A stretch of 64,000 bases of DNA from SHZL01 sp963708905 (GCA_963708905.1 CAVPUV010000052.1:62001-126000); one strand, 5' to 3'. Positions 1-8,718 are shown, numbered from the stretch's first letter. Notes: generated by a model not told the origin, from the letters alone. Numbers and translations are program-made.

Positions 1-986
1 CTCGCCGTGTTGTCCCGCGCGGCCCGGGTCAGCCGCCGGATTTCCGCGGCAAGGGCTGCCAGTGAATGTTTTTCGGCATGCCGCACTACGGGAACTTTCA
101 GGCCGTCGCTGGTTTGAGTGGCGATACCGAGGTGCACGGCATGATGCCGGATCAGCACATTCCGTTCCTTATCATAATGGGCATTGCATTGCGGGAATTG
201 CTCCAGAACCCGTAGCAGCGCCAGGCCGATAAAGGGCAACAAGGTCAAGGTATCTTCACCCGCGGCCTTGTTGCTGTTGAGATGGCGGCGCAGTGATTCC
301 AGTTCGGTGACATCCACTTCTTCAACGTAGGCGAAGTGCGGCACTTCCTGGTTGGCCTGTTGCATGCGCTGCGCAATTTTCCGGCGCAGTCCGATTACCT
401 TGATTTCCGTGGCCTTGATTTCCGTGGCGCCCTCGGTGCGATTGCTGCCGGCAAGTCCTGGAACGGCTGCGGCAGGGAGTAAAGACGCGGCCAGGAAGGC
501 ATCGAAATCCGCTTGCAGAATCCGCCCCTGCGGCCCGGTTCCCTTCACCCGGTTCAAATCGATGCCCATTTCCCTGGCGCGCTGGCGAATGGAGGGCGAG
601 GTCCTGACCGGGCTGTCCGGCAGCAGCGGCACGCTGGCGGGCTGGACCGCTTTATCTACCGCGACGGGGGTGGCGACGGCCGGCTGATCCTTGTTTTCCG
701 GCGGTGCACCGTGTTCTGGCTTTGCTGCCGCGCTTGCCGCCGCGGTCGCGGTGTCGAAGATAATCAGTGGCGTACCCACGCCGATGGTATCGCCCACCGC
801 ACCGGCCATGAAGCTCACCCGGCCACTGACCGGCGCGGTCAATTCAACCGCTGCCTTATCCGTCAGCATCGCGCAGATGGTGTCTTCTTCCTGCACCATG
901 TCCCCCATCTTCACCATCCATTCGGCTATTTCCGCTTCGACCGTACCTTCACCGAGGTCCGGTAATTTAAAAATATATTCGCTCAT
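1..986 (-). CDS. bkdB: Branched-chain 2-oxoacid dehydrogenase E2 (lipoamide acyltransferase), partial
   Basis: The frame begins at ATG 984-986 and stays open to the left edge, so about 328 codons are present and the end of the catalytic domain is missing. It starts MSEYIFKLPDLGEGTVEAEI, a lipoyl domain with the lipoylated lysine in TDKA (residue 44). An Ala/Pro-rich linker follows, then a peripheral-subunit-binding domain (SPSIRQRAREMGIDLNRVKG) and the start of the acyltransferase domain (RRKIAQRMQQAN). E2 passes the acyl group from E1 to CoA. The start codon overlaps the E1beta stop as ATGA, so the two are translationally coupled. Branched-chain rather than pyruvate specificity is inferred from the TDKA motif and from the separate E1alpha and E1beta genes. 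Confidence 0.93.
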   Translation of the reverse strand, partial: MSEYIFKLPDLGEGTVEAEIAEWMVKMGDMVQEEDTICAMLTDKAAVELTAPVSGRVSFMAGAVGDTIGVGTPLIIFDTATAAASAAAKPEHGAPPENKDQPAVATPVAVDKAVQPASVPLLPDSPVRTSPSIRQRAREMGIDLNRVKGTGPQGRILQADFDAFLAASLLPAAAVPGLAGSNRTEGATEIKATEIKVIGLRRKIAQRMQQANQEVPHFAYVEEVDVTELESLRRHLNSNKAAGEDTLTLLPFIGLALLRVLEQFPQCNAHYDKERNVLIRHHAVHLGIATQTSDGLKVPVVRHAEKHSLAALAAEIRRLTRAARDNTA

Positions 987-1999
987 CCCGCCTCCATAAC
1001 TTTGCGTATACCGGCCGCCAGCCGCTTCTGACCGGGAAAATACCGCCATTCAAAAGCATGCGGGTAGGGGGTATCCCAGCCGGTGACTCTTTCGATGGGT
1101 GCTTTCAGGTGCCAGAAACATTCTTCCTGCACGGTAGTCACGAGTTCGGCGCCATAGCCGCAAAAACGCGTGGCTTCGTGCGCCACCAGGCACCGGCCGG
1201 TTTTGACTACCGAGGTTCGCAGGGTTGCAACATCCAGCGGCATCAAGGTGCGCACGTCTATGATTTCGGCGCTGACTCCGGTAAGTTTCGCCGCGGCCTG
1301 GGCAACGTGCACCATCGTGCCATAGGTAATGATGGTCAGCTCGTCGCCTGTTTCGACCACGGCCGCCTTACCCAGGGGCACGTTGTAATATTCTTCCGGC
1401 ACTTCGCCCAGCGGATGGCTGGACCATGCCAGCGCCGGCTTGTCCGGATCGCCATCGAAGGGCCCGTTGTAGATGCGCTTGGGTTCAAAGAACACCACCG
1501 GATCATTCGACTCGATGGCGCTGATCAATAAACCCTTGGCGTCAAACGGGTTGGACGGCATCACGGTTTTTACGCCGGAGATATGAGTGAAGATACTTTC
1601 GGGACTCTGCGAGTGCGTTTGACCACCGCGGATACCGCCGCCACAGGGTGTGCGAATGGTCACCGGTGAGAAAAAGGTACCGTCGCTGCGATAACGCAGG
1701 CGGGCCAGTTCGCTGACGACCTGATCAAACCCTGGATAGATGTAGTCGGCGAACTGGATCTCCGCTACCGGCCGCAGGCCGTTGACGCCCAGGCCTATCG
1801 CCGCGCCTATGATGCCGCCTTCCGCGATGGGCGCATCGATGACCCGGTGCTCACCGTATTTTTTGTGCAAGCCTTCGGTGCAGCGGAAAACGCCGCCGAA
1901 ATAGCCCACGTCCTCACCCAGAACGACCACGGAAGGGTCGATACCCAGCATGATGTCCAATGCTGAATTGATCGCCTGAATCATGCTCATCTGCGCCAT
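983..1999 (-). CDS. bkdA2: Branched-chain 2-oxoacid dehydrogenase E1 beta subunit
   Basis: This 338-residue protein has normal family length. It carries the transketolase-type pyrimidine-binding domain (VVLGEDVGYFGGVF, then EGGIIGAAIGLGVNGLRPV) and a C-terminal domain with VRTLMPLD. With E1alpha it forms the thiamine diphosphate-dependent alpha2beta2 decarboxylase that acts on the oxoacids of Val, Leu and Ile. Its ATG lies 2 bp after the E1alpha stop and its TGA overlaps the E2 start, which makes a tight operon. The residues fit branched-chain E1beta slightly better than pyruvate E1beta, but substrate preference is inferred. Confidence 0.94.
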   Translation of the reverse strand: MAQMSMIQAINSALDIMLGIDPSVVVLGEDVGYFGGVFRCTEGLHKKYGEHRVIDAPIAEGGIIGAAIGLGVNGLRPVAEIQFADYIYPGFDQVVSELARLRYRSDGTFFSPVTIRTPCGGGIRGGQTHSQSPESIFTHISGVKTVMPSNPFDAKGLLISAIESNDPVVFFEPKRIYNGPFDGDPDKPALAWSSHPLGEVPEEYYNVPLGKAAVVETGDELTIITYGTMVHVAQAAAKLTGVSAEIIDVRTLMPLDVATLRTSVVKTGRCLVAHEATRFCGYGAELVTTVQEECFWHLKAPIERVTGWDTPYPHAFEWRYFPGQKRLAAGIRKVMEAG

Positions 2000-2001
2000 G
2001 A

Positions 2002-3240
2002 TCAGAGTCCCTCCAGCGCCAGCAGCTCAGCCTGCTGGCGTTTGAGGTGTTCCGGCATTTCCTCGAACACATCTTCGAACATCTCGTGCACATCGAGGAA
2101 CGGGCCTTCGGTCATCGTGCCGTAGCTGATCGCCTGTTTCCAGCAATCCATGACGTATTGCTTCATTTTCTCTTCCAGCGCGGCGTGCTGCTCATGCGAC
2201 CACATGCCCAACAGGATCATGTGATTTTTCAGCCGCATCATCGGATCACCCAGGGGAAACGCCGCCCACTCGTCCTTGGGACGGTAGCGGCTTGGGTCAT
2301 CACTGGTGGAATGCGCGCCGCCGCGGTAGGTGACCAGTTCAATCAGGGTGGGTCCTCCGCCGCTGCGGGCGCGTTCCGCGGCCCATTGCGTCACCGCGTA
2401 GACGGCCAGCAGGTCGTTGCCATCCACGCGGATACCCGGTATGCCCAGGCCGATCCCGCGCGCCGCGAAGGAACGCTGTTCGCCGCCGGCGACGCCCTGG
2501 AAAGTGGATATGGCCCATTGGTTGTTGACCACGTTGAGTATCACCGGCGCCTGGTAGACCGCGGCGAAGGTCAGGGCATAGTGAAAGTCGGCCTCGGCGG
2601 TACTGCCGTCACCCACCCAGGAAGCGGCGATGTCATCTTCGCCTTTGATGGCCGCCGCCATGGCCCAGCCAACCGCTTGCGGGTACTGCGTGGCCAGGTT
2701 GCCGGAAATGGTGAATACCCGGTTCTTCGCATTCTGGTAAAACACCGGCATCTGCCGGCCGCGACAGAAATCATGGGTGTTGGACAGGCAATGACTCATC
2801 ATCTCCACCAGCCCGGTTTCACGCAGGATGTAAAGGCCCTGGTTGCGGTAATGCGGGAACAACATGTCGCCTGCACGCAGGGCCAGGCCGGCGCCGATGG
2901 AAACCGCTTCCTCCCCCAGCGACTGCATGTAAAACGTGATTTTGCCCTGGCGCTGCATGCGCAGCATGCGATCATCATATTGCCGCACCAACACCATCAG
3001 GCGCATCGCTTCCAGCAGGCTGGATTGATCCAGCCGCGGGTTCCACGGCCCTTGCGCGATGTGGTCGTCATCCAGTACCCGCACCAGTTCACTGGTGAGG
3101 AATTCTATGTCAGCAACGCGGGAATCAACTGCGGGCCGGTCCACCGCACCGGCGGCAGACAAGGCCAGGTAACTGAAATCAGGTCGTTCGCCGGGCCGTG
3201 CGTGCGCCTGGGGAATATGCAGTCGGGATTTCGCACTCAC
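2002..3240 (-). CDS. bkdA1: Branched-chain 2-oxoacid dehydrogenase E1 alpha subunit
   Basis: This 412-residue protein starts at a GTG (3238-3240) preceded by a strong AGGAGG. The thiamine diphosphate motif is visible near residues 210-240 as GDGSTAEADFHYALTFA and then NNQWAIS. The phosphorylation-loop region has RGGAHSTSDDPSRYR, as in bacterial branched-chain enzymes. It heads the E1alpha-E1beta-E2 operon. A five-hairpin repeat element ends 28 bp before its start codon, and a FabH-like gene lies just upstream on the same strand. The branched acyl-CoA product could prime branched fatty acid synthesis through that synthase. Confidence 0.94.
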   Translation of the reverse strand: MSAKSRLHIPQAHARPGERPDFSYLALSAAGAVDRPAVDSRVADIEFLTSELVRVLDDDHIAQGPWNPRLDQSSLLEAMRLMVLVRQYDDRMLRMQRQGKITFYMQSLGEEAVSIGAGLALRAGDMLFPHYRNQGLYILRETGLVEMMSHCLSNTHDFCRGRQMPVFYQNAKNRVFTISGNLATQYPQAVGWAMAAAIKGEDDIAASWVGDGSTAEADFHYALTFAAVYQAPVILNVVNNQWAISTFQGVAGGEQRSFAARGIGLGIPGIRVDGNDLLAVYAVTQWAAERARSGGGPTLIELVTYRGGAHSTSDDPSRYRPKDEWAAFPLGDPMMRLKNHMILLGMWSHEQHAALEEKMKQYVMDCWKQAISYGTMTEGPFLDVHEMFEDVFEEMPEHLKRQQAELLALEGL

Positions 3241-3268
3241 GCTTCGTCCTCCTGTTAATTAATATCTG

Positions 3269-3411
3269 TCCATAAACGGGCATCCCAGTCCGTTATGGAA
3301 TCGCGAAGCAAAAGCGTGGTTTTGCTTCGCTCTCATTTTCAATGAATACGACATTGAAAATGGCGGCACTTCCATGTGCCGCGTTAGCGTGCATCCATTT
3401 CCGGATGCGCA
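3269..3411 (-). repeat. Five-hairpin leader repeat, copy C (divergent arms)
   Basis: Five consecutive inverted repeats lie between fabH and bkdA1. On the plus strand they are tccataaacgg/ccgttatgga (3269-3299), gcgaagcaaaa/ttttgcttcgc (3303-3330, perfect), cattttcaatg/cattgaaaatg (3334-3362, perfect), gcggcac/gtgccgc (3363-3382) and an imperfect stem at 3385-3411. The third and fourth stems match the copies at 14308 and 52012 in sequence. The others differ in sequence but keep the pairing. Read on the minus strand, the first-listed hairpin is nearest the bkdA1 start, 28 bp away. Confidence 0.85.
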
Positions 3412-3415
3412 CTAA

Positions 3416-4504
3416 TTAGTTTTTGCCTGGTGTGGCGCGGGTGTGCTCGATGGCTTGCTGCATGATTTCCAGTGCGGTCAGATCACACGGCGGCAGTTCG
3501 GCGTCGCTGTGCTGCAGGGGCGTTATTCTCTCGCCCCAGCGCAGCAGTCCGGCGCCGCGCGTCAGGCCCGCGCCAAAGGCAGCGAGCAACAGCATGCCGC
3601 CAGCGGGCACACGGCCTTGTTCCAGCGCTTCAGCCAGTGCTATTGGAATCGATGCAGCGGAGGTATTGCCATATTGGCCGATGTTGAGTGCAACGCGGCT
3701 CATGTCGATTTCCAGGTGCTTTGCCAAAGACTCGATAATGCGCTGGTTGGCCTGGTGCGGAATGACCAGGTCGATGTCGCTTTGCTCCAGGCCCGACTCC
3801 TGCAGCACGAGCCTGATCTCATCGCTCATACCCTTGACCGCGCGGCGGAATATTTCCCGGCCATTGAACCTGACGCCAAAAATACCGTAGTTGTCGACAA
3901 AGCGATTGCCTGCGGTACCGAAGTTGGGAACGTGCAGCACGTCCAGCGCATCACCCTCGCAGCCGAGATGGGCGGCCAGCAAGCCTGTCTCCGTTTCGCT
4001 GGGCTGCAGCACGACAGCCCCGGCGCCATCACCGAACAGCACGGCGGAATCGCGCAGGGACCAGTTCAGAAACCAGGTGATGCGTTCGCTGCCAATGACC
4101 AATACTTTGCGGTAGCCGGCGGCACGAATCATGGCCGTCGCCACGCTCAGTGCGTAAATGAATCCGCTGCAGCCGGCGTTGAGATCAAACACTGCGGCAT
4201 GGTGTGCGCCCATCTTGCGCTGCACATGCGCTGCGGTGCTGGGTATGACCGTGTCCGGCGAACAGGTTGCGATAATCAGCAGGTCAACATCTTCCGCCGG
4301 CAATCCGGCAGCGGCCAGTGCCCTTTGACCTGCAACGCTGGCGAGCTCGCTGACCGGCACATGCGAAACCCTGCGTTCGCGGATGCCACTGCGGCTGCGA
4401 ATCCACTCATCGCTGGTGTCGATGACGCTGCACATGTCTTCATTGGTCATGATCGCCGGCGGCACACATTTACCCCACCCGGTAATTTCAGCGTACTTGG
4501 GCAT
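3416..4504 (-). CDS. fabH: FabH-like 3-oxoacyl-ACP synthase III
   Basis: The 362-residue protein has the complete KAS III triad: Cys112 in LNAGCSGF, His250 in VIPHQANQRI and Asn280 in NIGQYGNTSAAS. The family condenses an acyl-CoA primer with malonyl-ACP to start fatty acid or polyketide chains. It has a C-terminal extension of about 30 residues beyond the usual FabH end. It lies upstream of the branched-chain dehydrogenase genes on the same strand, with a hairpin repeat between. That context suggests, but does not prove, use of isobutyryl-, isovaleryl- or 2-methylbutyryl-CoA as primer. It may not be the organism's housekeeping FabH. Confidence 0.88.
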   Translation of the reverse strand: MPKYAEITGWGKCVPPAIMTNEDMCSVIDTSDEWIRSRSGIRERRVSHVPVSELASVAGQRALAAAGLPAEDVDLLIIATCSPDTVIPSTAAHVQRKMGAHHAAVFDLNAGCSGFIYALSVATAMIRAAGYRKVLVIGSERITWFLNWSLRDSAVLFGDGAGAVVLQPSETETGLLAAHLGCEGDALDVLHVPNFGTAGNRFVDNYGIFGVRFNGREIFRRAVKGMSDEIRLVLQESGLEQSDIDLVIPHQANQRIIESLAKHLEIDMSRVALNIGQYGNTSAASIPIALAEALEQGRVPAGGMLLLAAFGAGLTRGAGLLRWGERITPLQHSDAELPPCDLTALEIMQQAIEHTRATPGKN

Positions 4505-4543
4505 CGCGTCTGTTTCTCTGCTCAGGTAGGGGAACGGGCCGCT

Positions 4544-4549
4544 ATTATA
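4544..4549 (-). promoter_or_regulatory. Possible -10 box for fabH
   Basis: On the minus strand this reads TATAAT, about 40 bp before the fabH start codon. No convincing -35 box is seen at 16-18 bp, so it is supported only by the -10 match and by lying in the gap before an operon. Confidence 0.35.
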
Positions 4550-4602
4550 GACCGGAAGCTTCCTCTTCGCGCGCTACAGCTATGGGGAATTCAGCTTTGG
4601 AA

Positions 4603-4752
4603 CTACAGGTTGGACAGGAAAATGGCCACGATGGCCAGTGCGCGCGGCGGGCTTTGCTTGCCCATGCGGCCCAGGCCGATCGCCGCGCCTATCGCGGCCA
4701 TCAGGAAGGTGAGACGTGAAGACCAGTTATCGTGTTGCGTGAATGCAGCCAT
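4603..4752 (-). pseudogene. Remnant of an NSS-family sodium symporter (49-residue internally deleted reading frame)
   Basis: A 49-codon frame starts at ATG 4750-4752 and reads MAAFTQHDNWSSRLTFLMAA, then IGAAIGLG. This is the N-terminus typical of sodium:neurotransmitter-type symporters. The intact transporter at 26177-27547 starts with the similar WSSRSAFLLAATGAAVGLGN. Right after GLG, where the invariant NIWRFPY should follow, the frame jumps to RMGKQSPPRALAIVAIFLSN and stops, as a symporter C-terminal helix might end. About 400 residues are therefore missing in the middle. Its ATG overlaps the purU stop as TGATG, so the original operon joint is kept. It is most likely non-functional. Confidence 0.72.
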
Positions 4753-5097
4753 CAGTGCCGCAATACCACCGTGCGATGGCCGTTTTCAAACACCCGGTGT
4801 TGACGTAGTGTGCCGTGGCGCCGATCAATTTCACGCCACGCTCGTAAGCCTGGTGATAAGGTCGCGCACCTTTGAAACCGGGCAGGAAAGAATGGTGGAT
4901 ATTGATCGCCCGGCCTGTCAGTTGCTCACGGGCATGCGCGCTCAGGATCTGCATGTAGCGCGCCAGCACCAGTAATTCGGATAATGCGACATCTCGGTAA
5001 TCAGGCCGCCGCGCGCGGCAATAAAGCCCGTCACGGCGGCGACAATCCCGACGGTATCAGTACAACTGGCCTTTAGAATGAATGCACAGCGGGTCAT
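4752..5097 (-). pseudogene. purU: Formyltetrahydrofolate deformylase, doubly deleted
   Basis: Three pieces of PurU lie in order in different frames. The first (ATG at 5095-5097, overlapping soxG) is MTRCAFILKASCTDTVGIVA, then AAVTGFIAARGG to about SHYPN, which is the N-terminal ACT domain. The second, from about 4985, is ELLVLARYMQIL followed by INIHHSFLPGFKGARPYHQA and GVKLIGATAHYVN, the formyltransferase core. The third is VFENGHRTVVLRH, the C-terminus, ending at TGA 4752-4754. Two internal deletions with frame changes leave about 110 of roughly 285 residues. PurU releases formate from formyl-THF and commonly sits downstream of soxBDAG. The deletions should abolish activity. Confidence 0.85.
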
Positions 5098-5773
5098 GAT
5101 GGGTTCCATATTTTTGCTCAAGTTCTTCAGCGTGCGGTATCGAAGCGATCAACAGCTGCCACAGGTAGCGCGCCAGGCTGCGATCGCAGATCAGGTCAAA
5201 CACGCATTCGTTGCCGAGGCCGCCAGGACGGTGGTAATGCAGCGTTACGGCGACCTGCTGCAGCCGCGTTCGCGCAGCATGTGCCGCTGCGGCACGATGG
5301 CCCTGGAAGTCCAGCCCGCACAGTTTATTCAGCAACCACGGTGCAGCGCTACCCGCAAGGCGGAATACGGCCAGTCCGGCGGACATATCCAGTGCCGCCG
5401 TATGGCGGGGATCGACCGCTGCCTGCACTTGCTCGAACAGTCGGCTGGCGCTGAGGTATTCGCTGAACAGCAGCCACTCACCAGGCGCCAGGCAGATGAC
5501 GGCGGGATCCTGCCCCAGGCTTTGATTGACCTCGGCGGGAAGCGGGATGTCGCCAGCGGCCATCTCGTCCCGCAGTGCTGCAAAGGGCAGCAGGCTGTGG
5601 AGGCGCAATAAAGCGACGCCGGTCAGTTCATGCAGGACAATGGAGTTGCCGCTGTAACTGCTCTCGCTCAGGCCGGCTTGTTGCAGCGCCGTGGCGTGAA
5701 TTTCATCGATCAAATCCTGCCAGCTAATGGCGCTGGAGCCGCCTGGTGTCCCGTTGGTCGTATGCGGATTCAT
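5057..5773 (-). CDS. soxG: Sarcosine oxidase gamma subunit
   Basis: This 238-residue protein matches SoxG: LTGVALLRLHSLLPFAALRD near residue 55, the GEWLLFS segment, and DMSAGLAVFRLAGSAAPWLL near residue 140. SoxG is a small aminomethyltransferase-like subunit of the heterotetrameric sarcosine oxidase, which demethylates sarcosine to glycine and transfers the methyl group to tetrahydrofolate. Its start overlaps the soxA stop by 4 bp, and its end overlaps the purU remnant by 41 bp. It appears intact, unlike the two genes after it. Confidence 0.88.
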   Translation of the reverse strand: MNPHTTNGTPGGSSAISWQDLIDEIHATALQQAGLSESSYSGNSIVLHELTGVALLRLHSLLPFAALRDEMAAGDIPLPAEVNQSLGQDPAVICLAPGEWLLFSEYLSASRLFEQVQAAVDPRHTAALDMSAGLAVFRLAGSAAPWLLNKLCGLDFQGHRAAAAHAARTRLQQVAVTLHYHRPGGLGNECVFDLICDRSLARYLWQLLIASIPHAEELEQKYGTHHDPLCIHSKGQLY

Positions 5774-8718
5774 ATCTTCAAGCGCTCGTTTTCCTTGTCC
5801 CAGAAGGGCGTGGTCACGACTTTGACGGGATAAGTGCTGTGGTCATCGATGACGCTGAGCACGGTGCCTTGCTGGCTGTGGCCGGCACGCAGCATGGCCA
5901 GCGCTATGTAACGCCCCAGGTTGGGACTCCAGGCGGCGGAAGTGATCCAGCCGTCGGTGGCAGCGGGTGCGTGCCGGCTTGCGCCGATCAGCAAATGTCC
6001 GCCGGCCTGGATTCTCTGCTCCTTGTCCAGCGCCAACAGCCCCACCAGTTGCTTGCGGTCGGGGTCCAGGGTGGCCGGCCGGTAAAGCGATCGTTTGCCG
6101 ATGAAGTCAGCCTGCTTGTTGCGCGCTGCCTGGCCCCAGCCGACGTCGTCCGGCGTGGTTGCGCCATCGGTATCGCTGCCAACATGCAGATAGCCTTTTT
6201 CCAGCCTGAGGGTCATCAGGGCCTCGATGCCGTATGGCTTTACGGCAAATTCAGCGCCCTGCTGCAGGGCCCTGGCGAGGAAACTGCCGGCACGGTTGGC
6301 GGGCAGGTTGACTTCGTAACTGGCTTCGCCGCTGAAGCTGACCCGGACCAGGCGCACCGTTTCGCCCGCCAGTTGCCCGCTGCTTACCGACATGTGCGGC
6401 AGGGCGGTGGGCGACAGATCGATGCCGGTACCGAGTTTTTGCAGCAGATCACGGGCGCGCGGACCGGCAAAAGTGAAGTTGGCCCACTGCGGGGTGACAT
6501 CGTCGACCAGCACCCGCAGGCCGGTCCATTCACACTGTAAGCATTCTTCGAACAGCGCCATGATGCGGGCCACACCGCCCGAAGTGGTGTTGACCAGGAA
6601 ATGATCATCAGCCAGGCGCGAAAAGACGCCGTCATCGATGATCACGCCATTTTCATTCAGCATCAGGCCATAACGCACGCGCCCCACCGCCAGATGGTGC
6701 ACGTTGTTGAGATAAATCCGATTGAGGAATTCCGCCGCGTGCGGTCCGCGCACCTCGATCTTGCCGATGGGGGAATTGTCGAATATGCCGACGCTGGTGC
6801 GCACCGCCCGGGTTTCACGCGCAATCGATGCCTGTGGGGTCTCGCCCGGCTGTGGGTACCAGTCCGGACGTTGCCAGCCACCGTAATCTTCGAAGTGTCC
6901 CCGCAGCCGCTGGTGAATTCGATGTGCCGGCAGGTAACGCCGCGGCGCATAGAACTCCCCCTGGTTGCGCCCGGCGATGGCCCCCAGCGTAACGGGCATG
7001 TAGGGCGGCCGGAACGTGGTCGTGCCGATGTCTCCGATGCTGCGTCCGGTGAGCGCCGAAAGAGCCAGGAACGCATTCAGATTGCCGGTTTTACCCTGGT
7101 CGACGGACATGCCGGTGGTGGTATAACGCTTGAAATGTTCCAGCAGATCATAGCCCTCCCGCACCGCCAGTTGCGCATCGGCGAAGGTGACGTCATGGGC
7201 GAGATCGATCCACTGGCGCTGTTTCGCCGGGCGCAGATCAGCGGCGCCTGTCTGGCCTGACTCGATGACGCCTTGTGTGATCAGGGGTTGGTGCACGTGG
7301 TAGGACCTGGACCCCAGTTCTGCACACAGACTCATGCAGTCCGCAGCAGCCGAGGCCAGGATTCCGCTGAGGTCAGCCAGGCCGGCAGCCGCACCCATCA
7401 CGCGAAAACCAAAAGGCAGTCGATCGGGCAGAAAACTCTGGCTAGCTGCATCGAATCTCAGGGAGCCGCGGGCGTGGCAGAACAGGTGAACGCGCGCGGC
7501 CCAGCCGCCGGACACCCCCAGCAGGTCACAGGCGACCCGGCCAGTGGGCTTGCCTGCCAGCGTTTCTATGCTGACAGCGCAAATTCCCCGTGTGCCGCGG
7601 GTATTGCTGATGCGCGATCCGGTGTACAGCGGCACGCCCAGGCCTGCCAGCAGTTGCCTGAGTTCGTCCCGCACCTGCGGCCGGCTGTCAACGACCGCCC
7701 TTACGTCCAGGCCCCGTGCGCACAGGTCGCTGGCGGTCTGATACGCGGTGTCGTTATTGGTCGCAATCACTGCCTGGCGTCCCGCGGCAACGGCATAGCG
7801 ATTGAGGTAGTGGCGGATGGCGCTGGCCAGCATGATCCCTGGTCGATCATTGTTGGCAAAGATCAGTCCCTGCTCGATGGCGCCGGTCGCCAGCACGATG
7901 CGCCGTGGCCGTACCGTCCAGAAGCACTCGCGCCAGCTGCCGCCATCGCCGCGCTGCAGCAACGTGGTGACGTTATGGTCGTAGTTGCCTGCAACGGTGG
8001 TGCGCGGCAGCAGAAAAACGCCGGGAAGCGATGCCAGTTCCGCCACGACTTCCGCGATCCATTGTGCCGCCGGCTGACCGTCGAGACCCACCTGTTCCCA
8101 GTTCAGGGCGCCGCCAAACTGTACGTCCTGGTCTGCGAGAATGACGCGCAAACCCGCACGGCCGGCCACCAAAGCCGCCATCAGGCCGGCCGGTCCGCCG
8201 CCGCAAACCAACACATCGCAATGGGCATTCACCTGTTCGTAGTGATCCGGGTCGGGGTCATGCAAAGGCCGCCCCAGGCCGCTGAGGCGTCGCACCATGC
8301 CCTCCCAGGCATGCCAGCTCGGCCATTTGAAGGTCTTGTTGTAAAACCCCGCCGGCCACAGCGCGTGCGTGTAATCCAGTATTCTCGCCAGGTCGAACCC
8401 CAGGGCCGGCCAGCCGTTCTGGCTGTGTGCGATCAGGCCGTCGATCAACGGCACCTGTGGCGCCCGGCAGGTCGGTTCGCGGCGCGCACCCTGGCCAATT
8501 TCCAGCAGCGCATTTGGCTCTTCCTCGCCAGCGCTGTAGATGCCGCGCGGGCGGTGGTACTTGAAACTGCGGCTGACCATGCGCACGCCATTGGCCAGTA
8601 ACGCGGAAGCCAGCGAGTCGCCGGCATAGCCGCTATACAGCCGTCCATTGAAGCGAAAGGAAAGCGTCTGCGCACGATCTATGGCGCCACCCGTGGACAG
8701 GCGAAACGCTTGCTTCAT
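5770..8718 (-). CDS. soxA: Sarcosine oxidase alpha subunit
   Basis: The 982-residue protein has normal SoxA length. In order it shows an N-terminal ferredoxin-like fold without the iron-sulfur cysteines (residues 1-100), an FAD/NAD domain starting VLVCGGGPAGLMAALVAG near residue 170, a stretch with TGNLNAFLALSALTGRSIGD near 540, and a C-terminal glycine-cleavage T-like domain (VGIFDNSPIGKIEVRGP near 645). SoxA binds NAD and tetrahydrofolate. No frameshift was seen. The partner soxB, which carries covalent FMN and the sarcosine site, is not found in this window. Confidence 0.93.
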   Translation of the reverse strand: MKQAFRLSTGGAIDRAQTLSFRFNGRLYSGYAGDSLASALLANGVRMVSRSFKYHRPRGIYSAGEEEPNALLEIGQGARREPTCRAPQVPLIDGLIAHSQNGWPALGFDLARILDYTHALWPAGFYNKTFKWPSWHAWEGMVRRLSGLGRPLHDPDPDHYEQVNAHCDVLVCGGGPAGLMAALVAGRAGLRVILADQDVQFGGALNWEQVGLDGQPAAQWIAEVVAELASLPGVFLLPRTTVAGNYDHNVTTLLQRGDGGSWRECFWTVRPRRIVLATGAIEQGLIFANNDRPGIMLASAIRHYLNRYAVAAGRQAVIATNNDTAYQTASDLCARGLDVRAVVDSRPQVRDELRQLLAGLGVPLYTGSRISNTRGTRGICAVSIETLAGKPTGRVACDLLGVSGGWAARVHLFCHARGSLRFDAASQSFLPDRLPFGFRVMGAAAGLADLSGILASAAADCMSLCAELGSRSYHVHQPLITQGVIESGQTGAADLRPAKQRQWIDLAHDVTFADAQLAVREGYDLLEHFKRYTTTGMSVDQGKTGNLNAFLALSALTGRSIGDIGTTTFRPPYMPVTLGAIAGRNQGEFYAPRRYLPAHRIHQRLRGHFEDYGGWQRPDWYPQPGETPQASIARETRAVRTSVGIFDNSPIGKIEVRGPHAAEFLNRIYLNNVHHLAVGRVRYGLMLNENGVIIDDGVFSRLADDHFLVNTTSGGVARIMALFEECLQCEWTGLRVLVDDVTPQWANFTFAGPRARDLLQKLGTGIDLSPTALPHMSVSSGQLAGETVRLVRVSFSGEASYEVNLPANRAGSFLARALQQGAEFAVKPYGIEALMTLRLEKGYLHVGSDTDGATTPDDVGWGQAARNKQADFIGKRSLYRPATLDPDRKQLVGLLALDKEQRIQAGGHLLIGASRHAPAATDGWITSAAWSPNLGRYIALAMLRAGHSQQGTVLSVIDDHSTYPVKVVTTPFWDKENERLKI

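Noticed and set aside
2047..3258. A 403-codon plus-strand frame opposite bkdA1
   Set aside because: His/Arg/Gln-rich shadow of a clear E1alpha gene, without similarity or ribosome site.
3443..4975. A 510-codon open frame on the plus strand opposite fabH and purU
   Set aside because: It is antisense to genes with intact catalytic motifs, has no recognisable similarity and arises from codon bias in GC-rich DNA.
7273..8601. A 442-codon plus-strand frame opposite soxA
   Set aside because: Shadow of soxA, whose domains are complete on the other strand.
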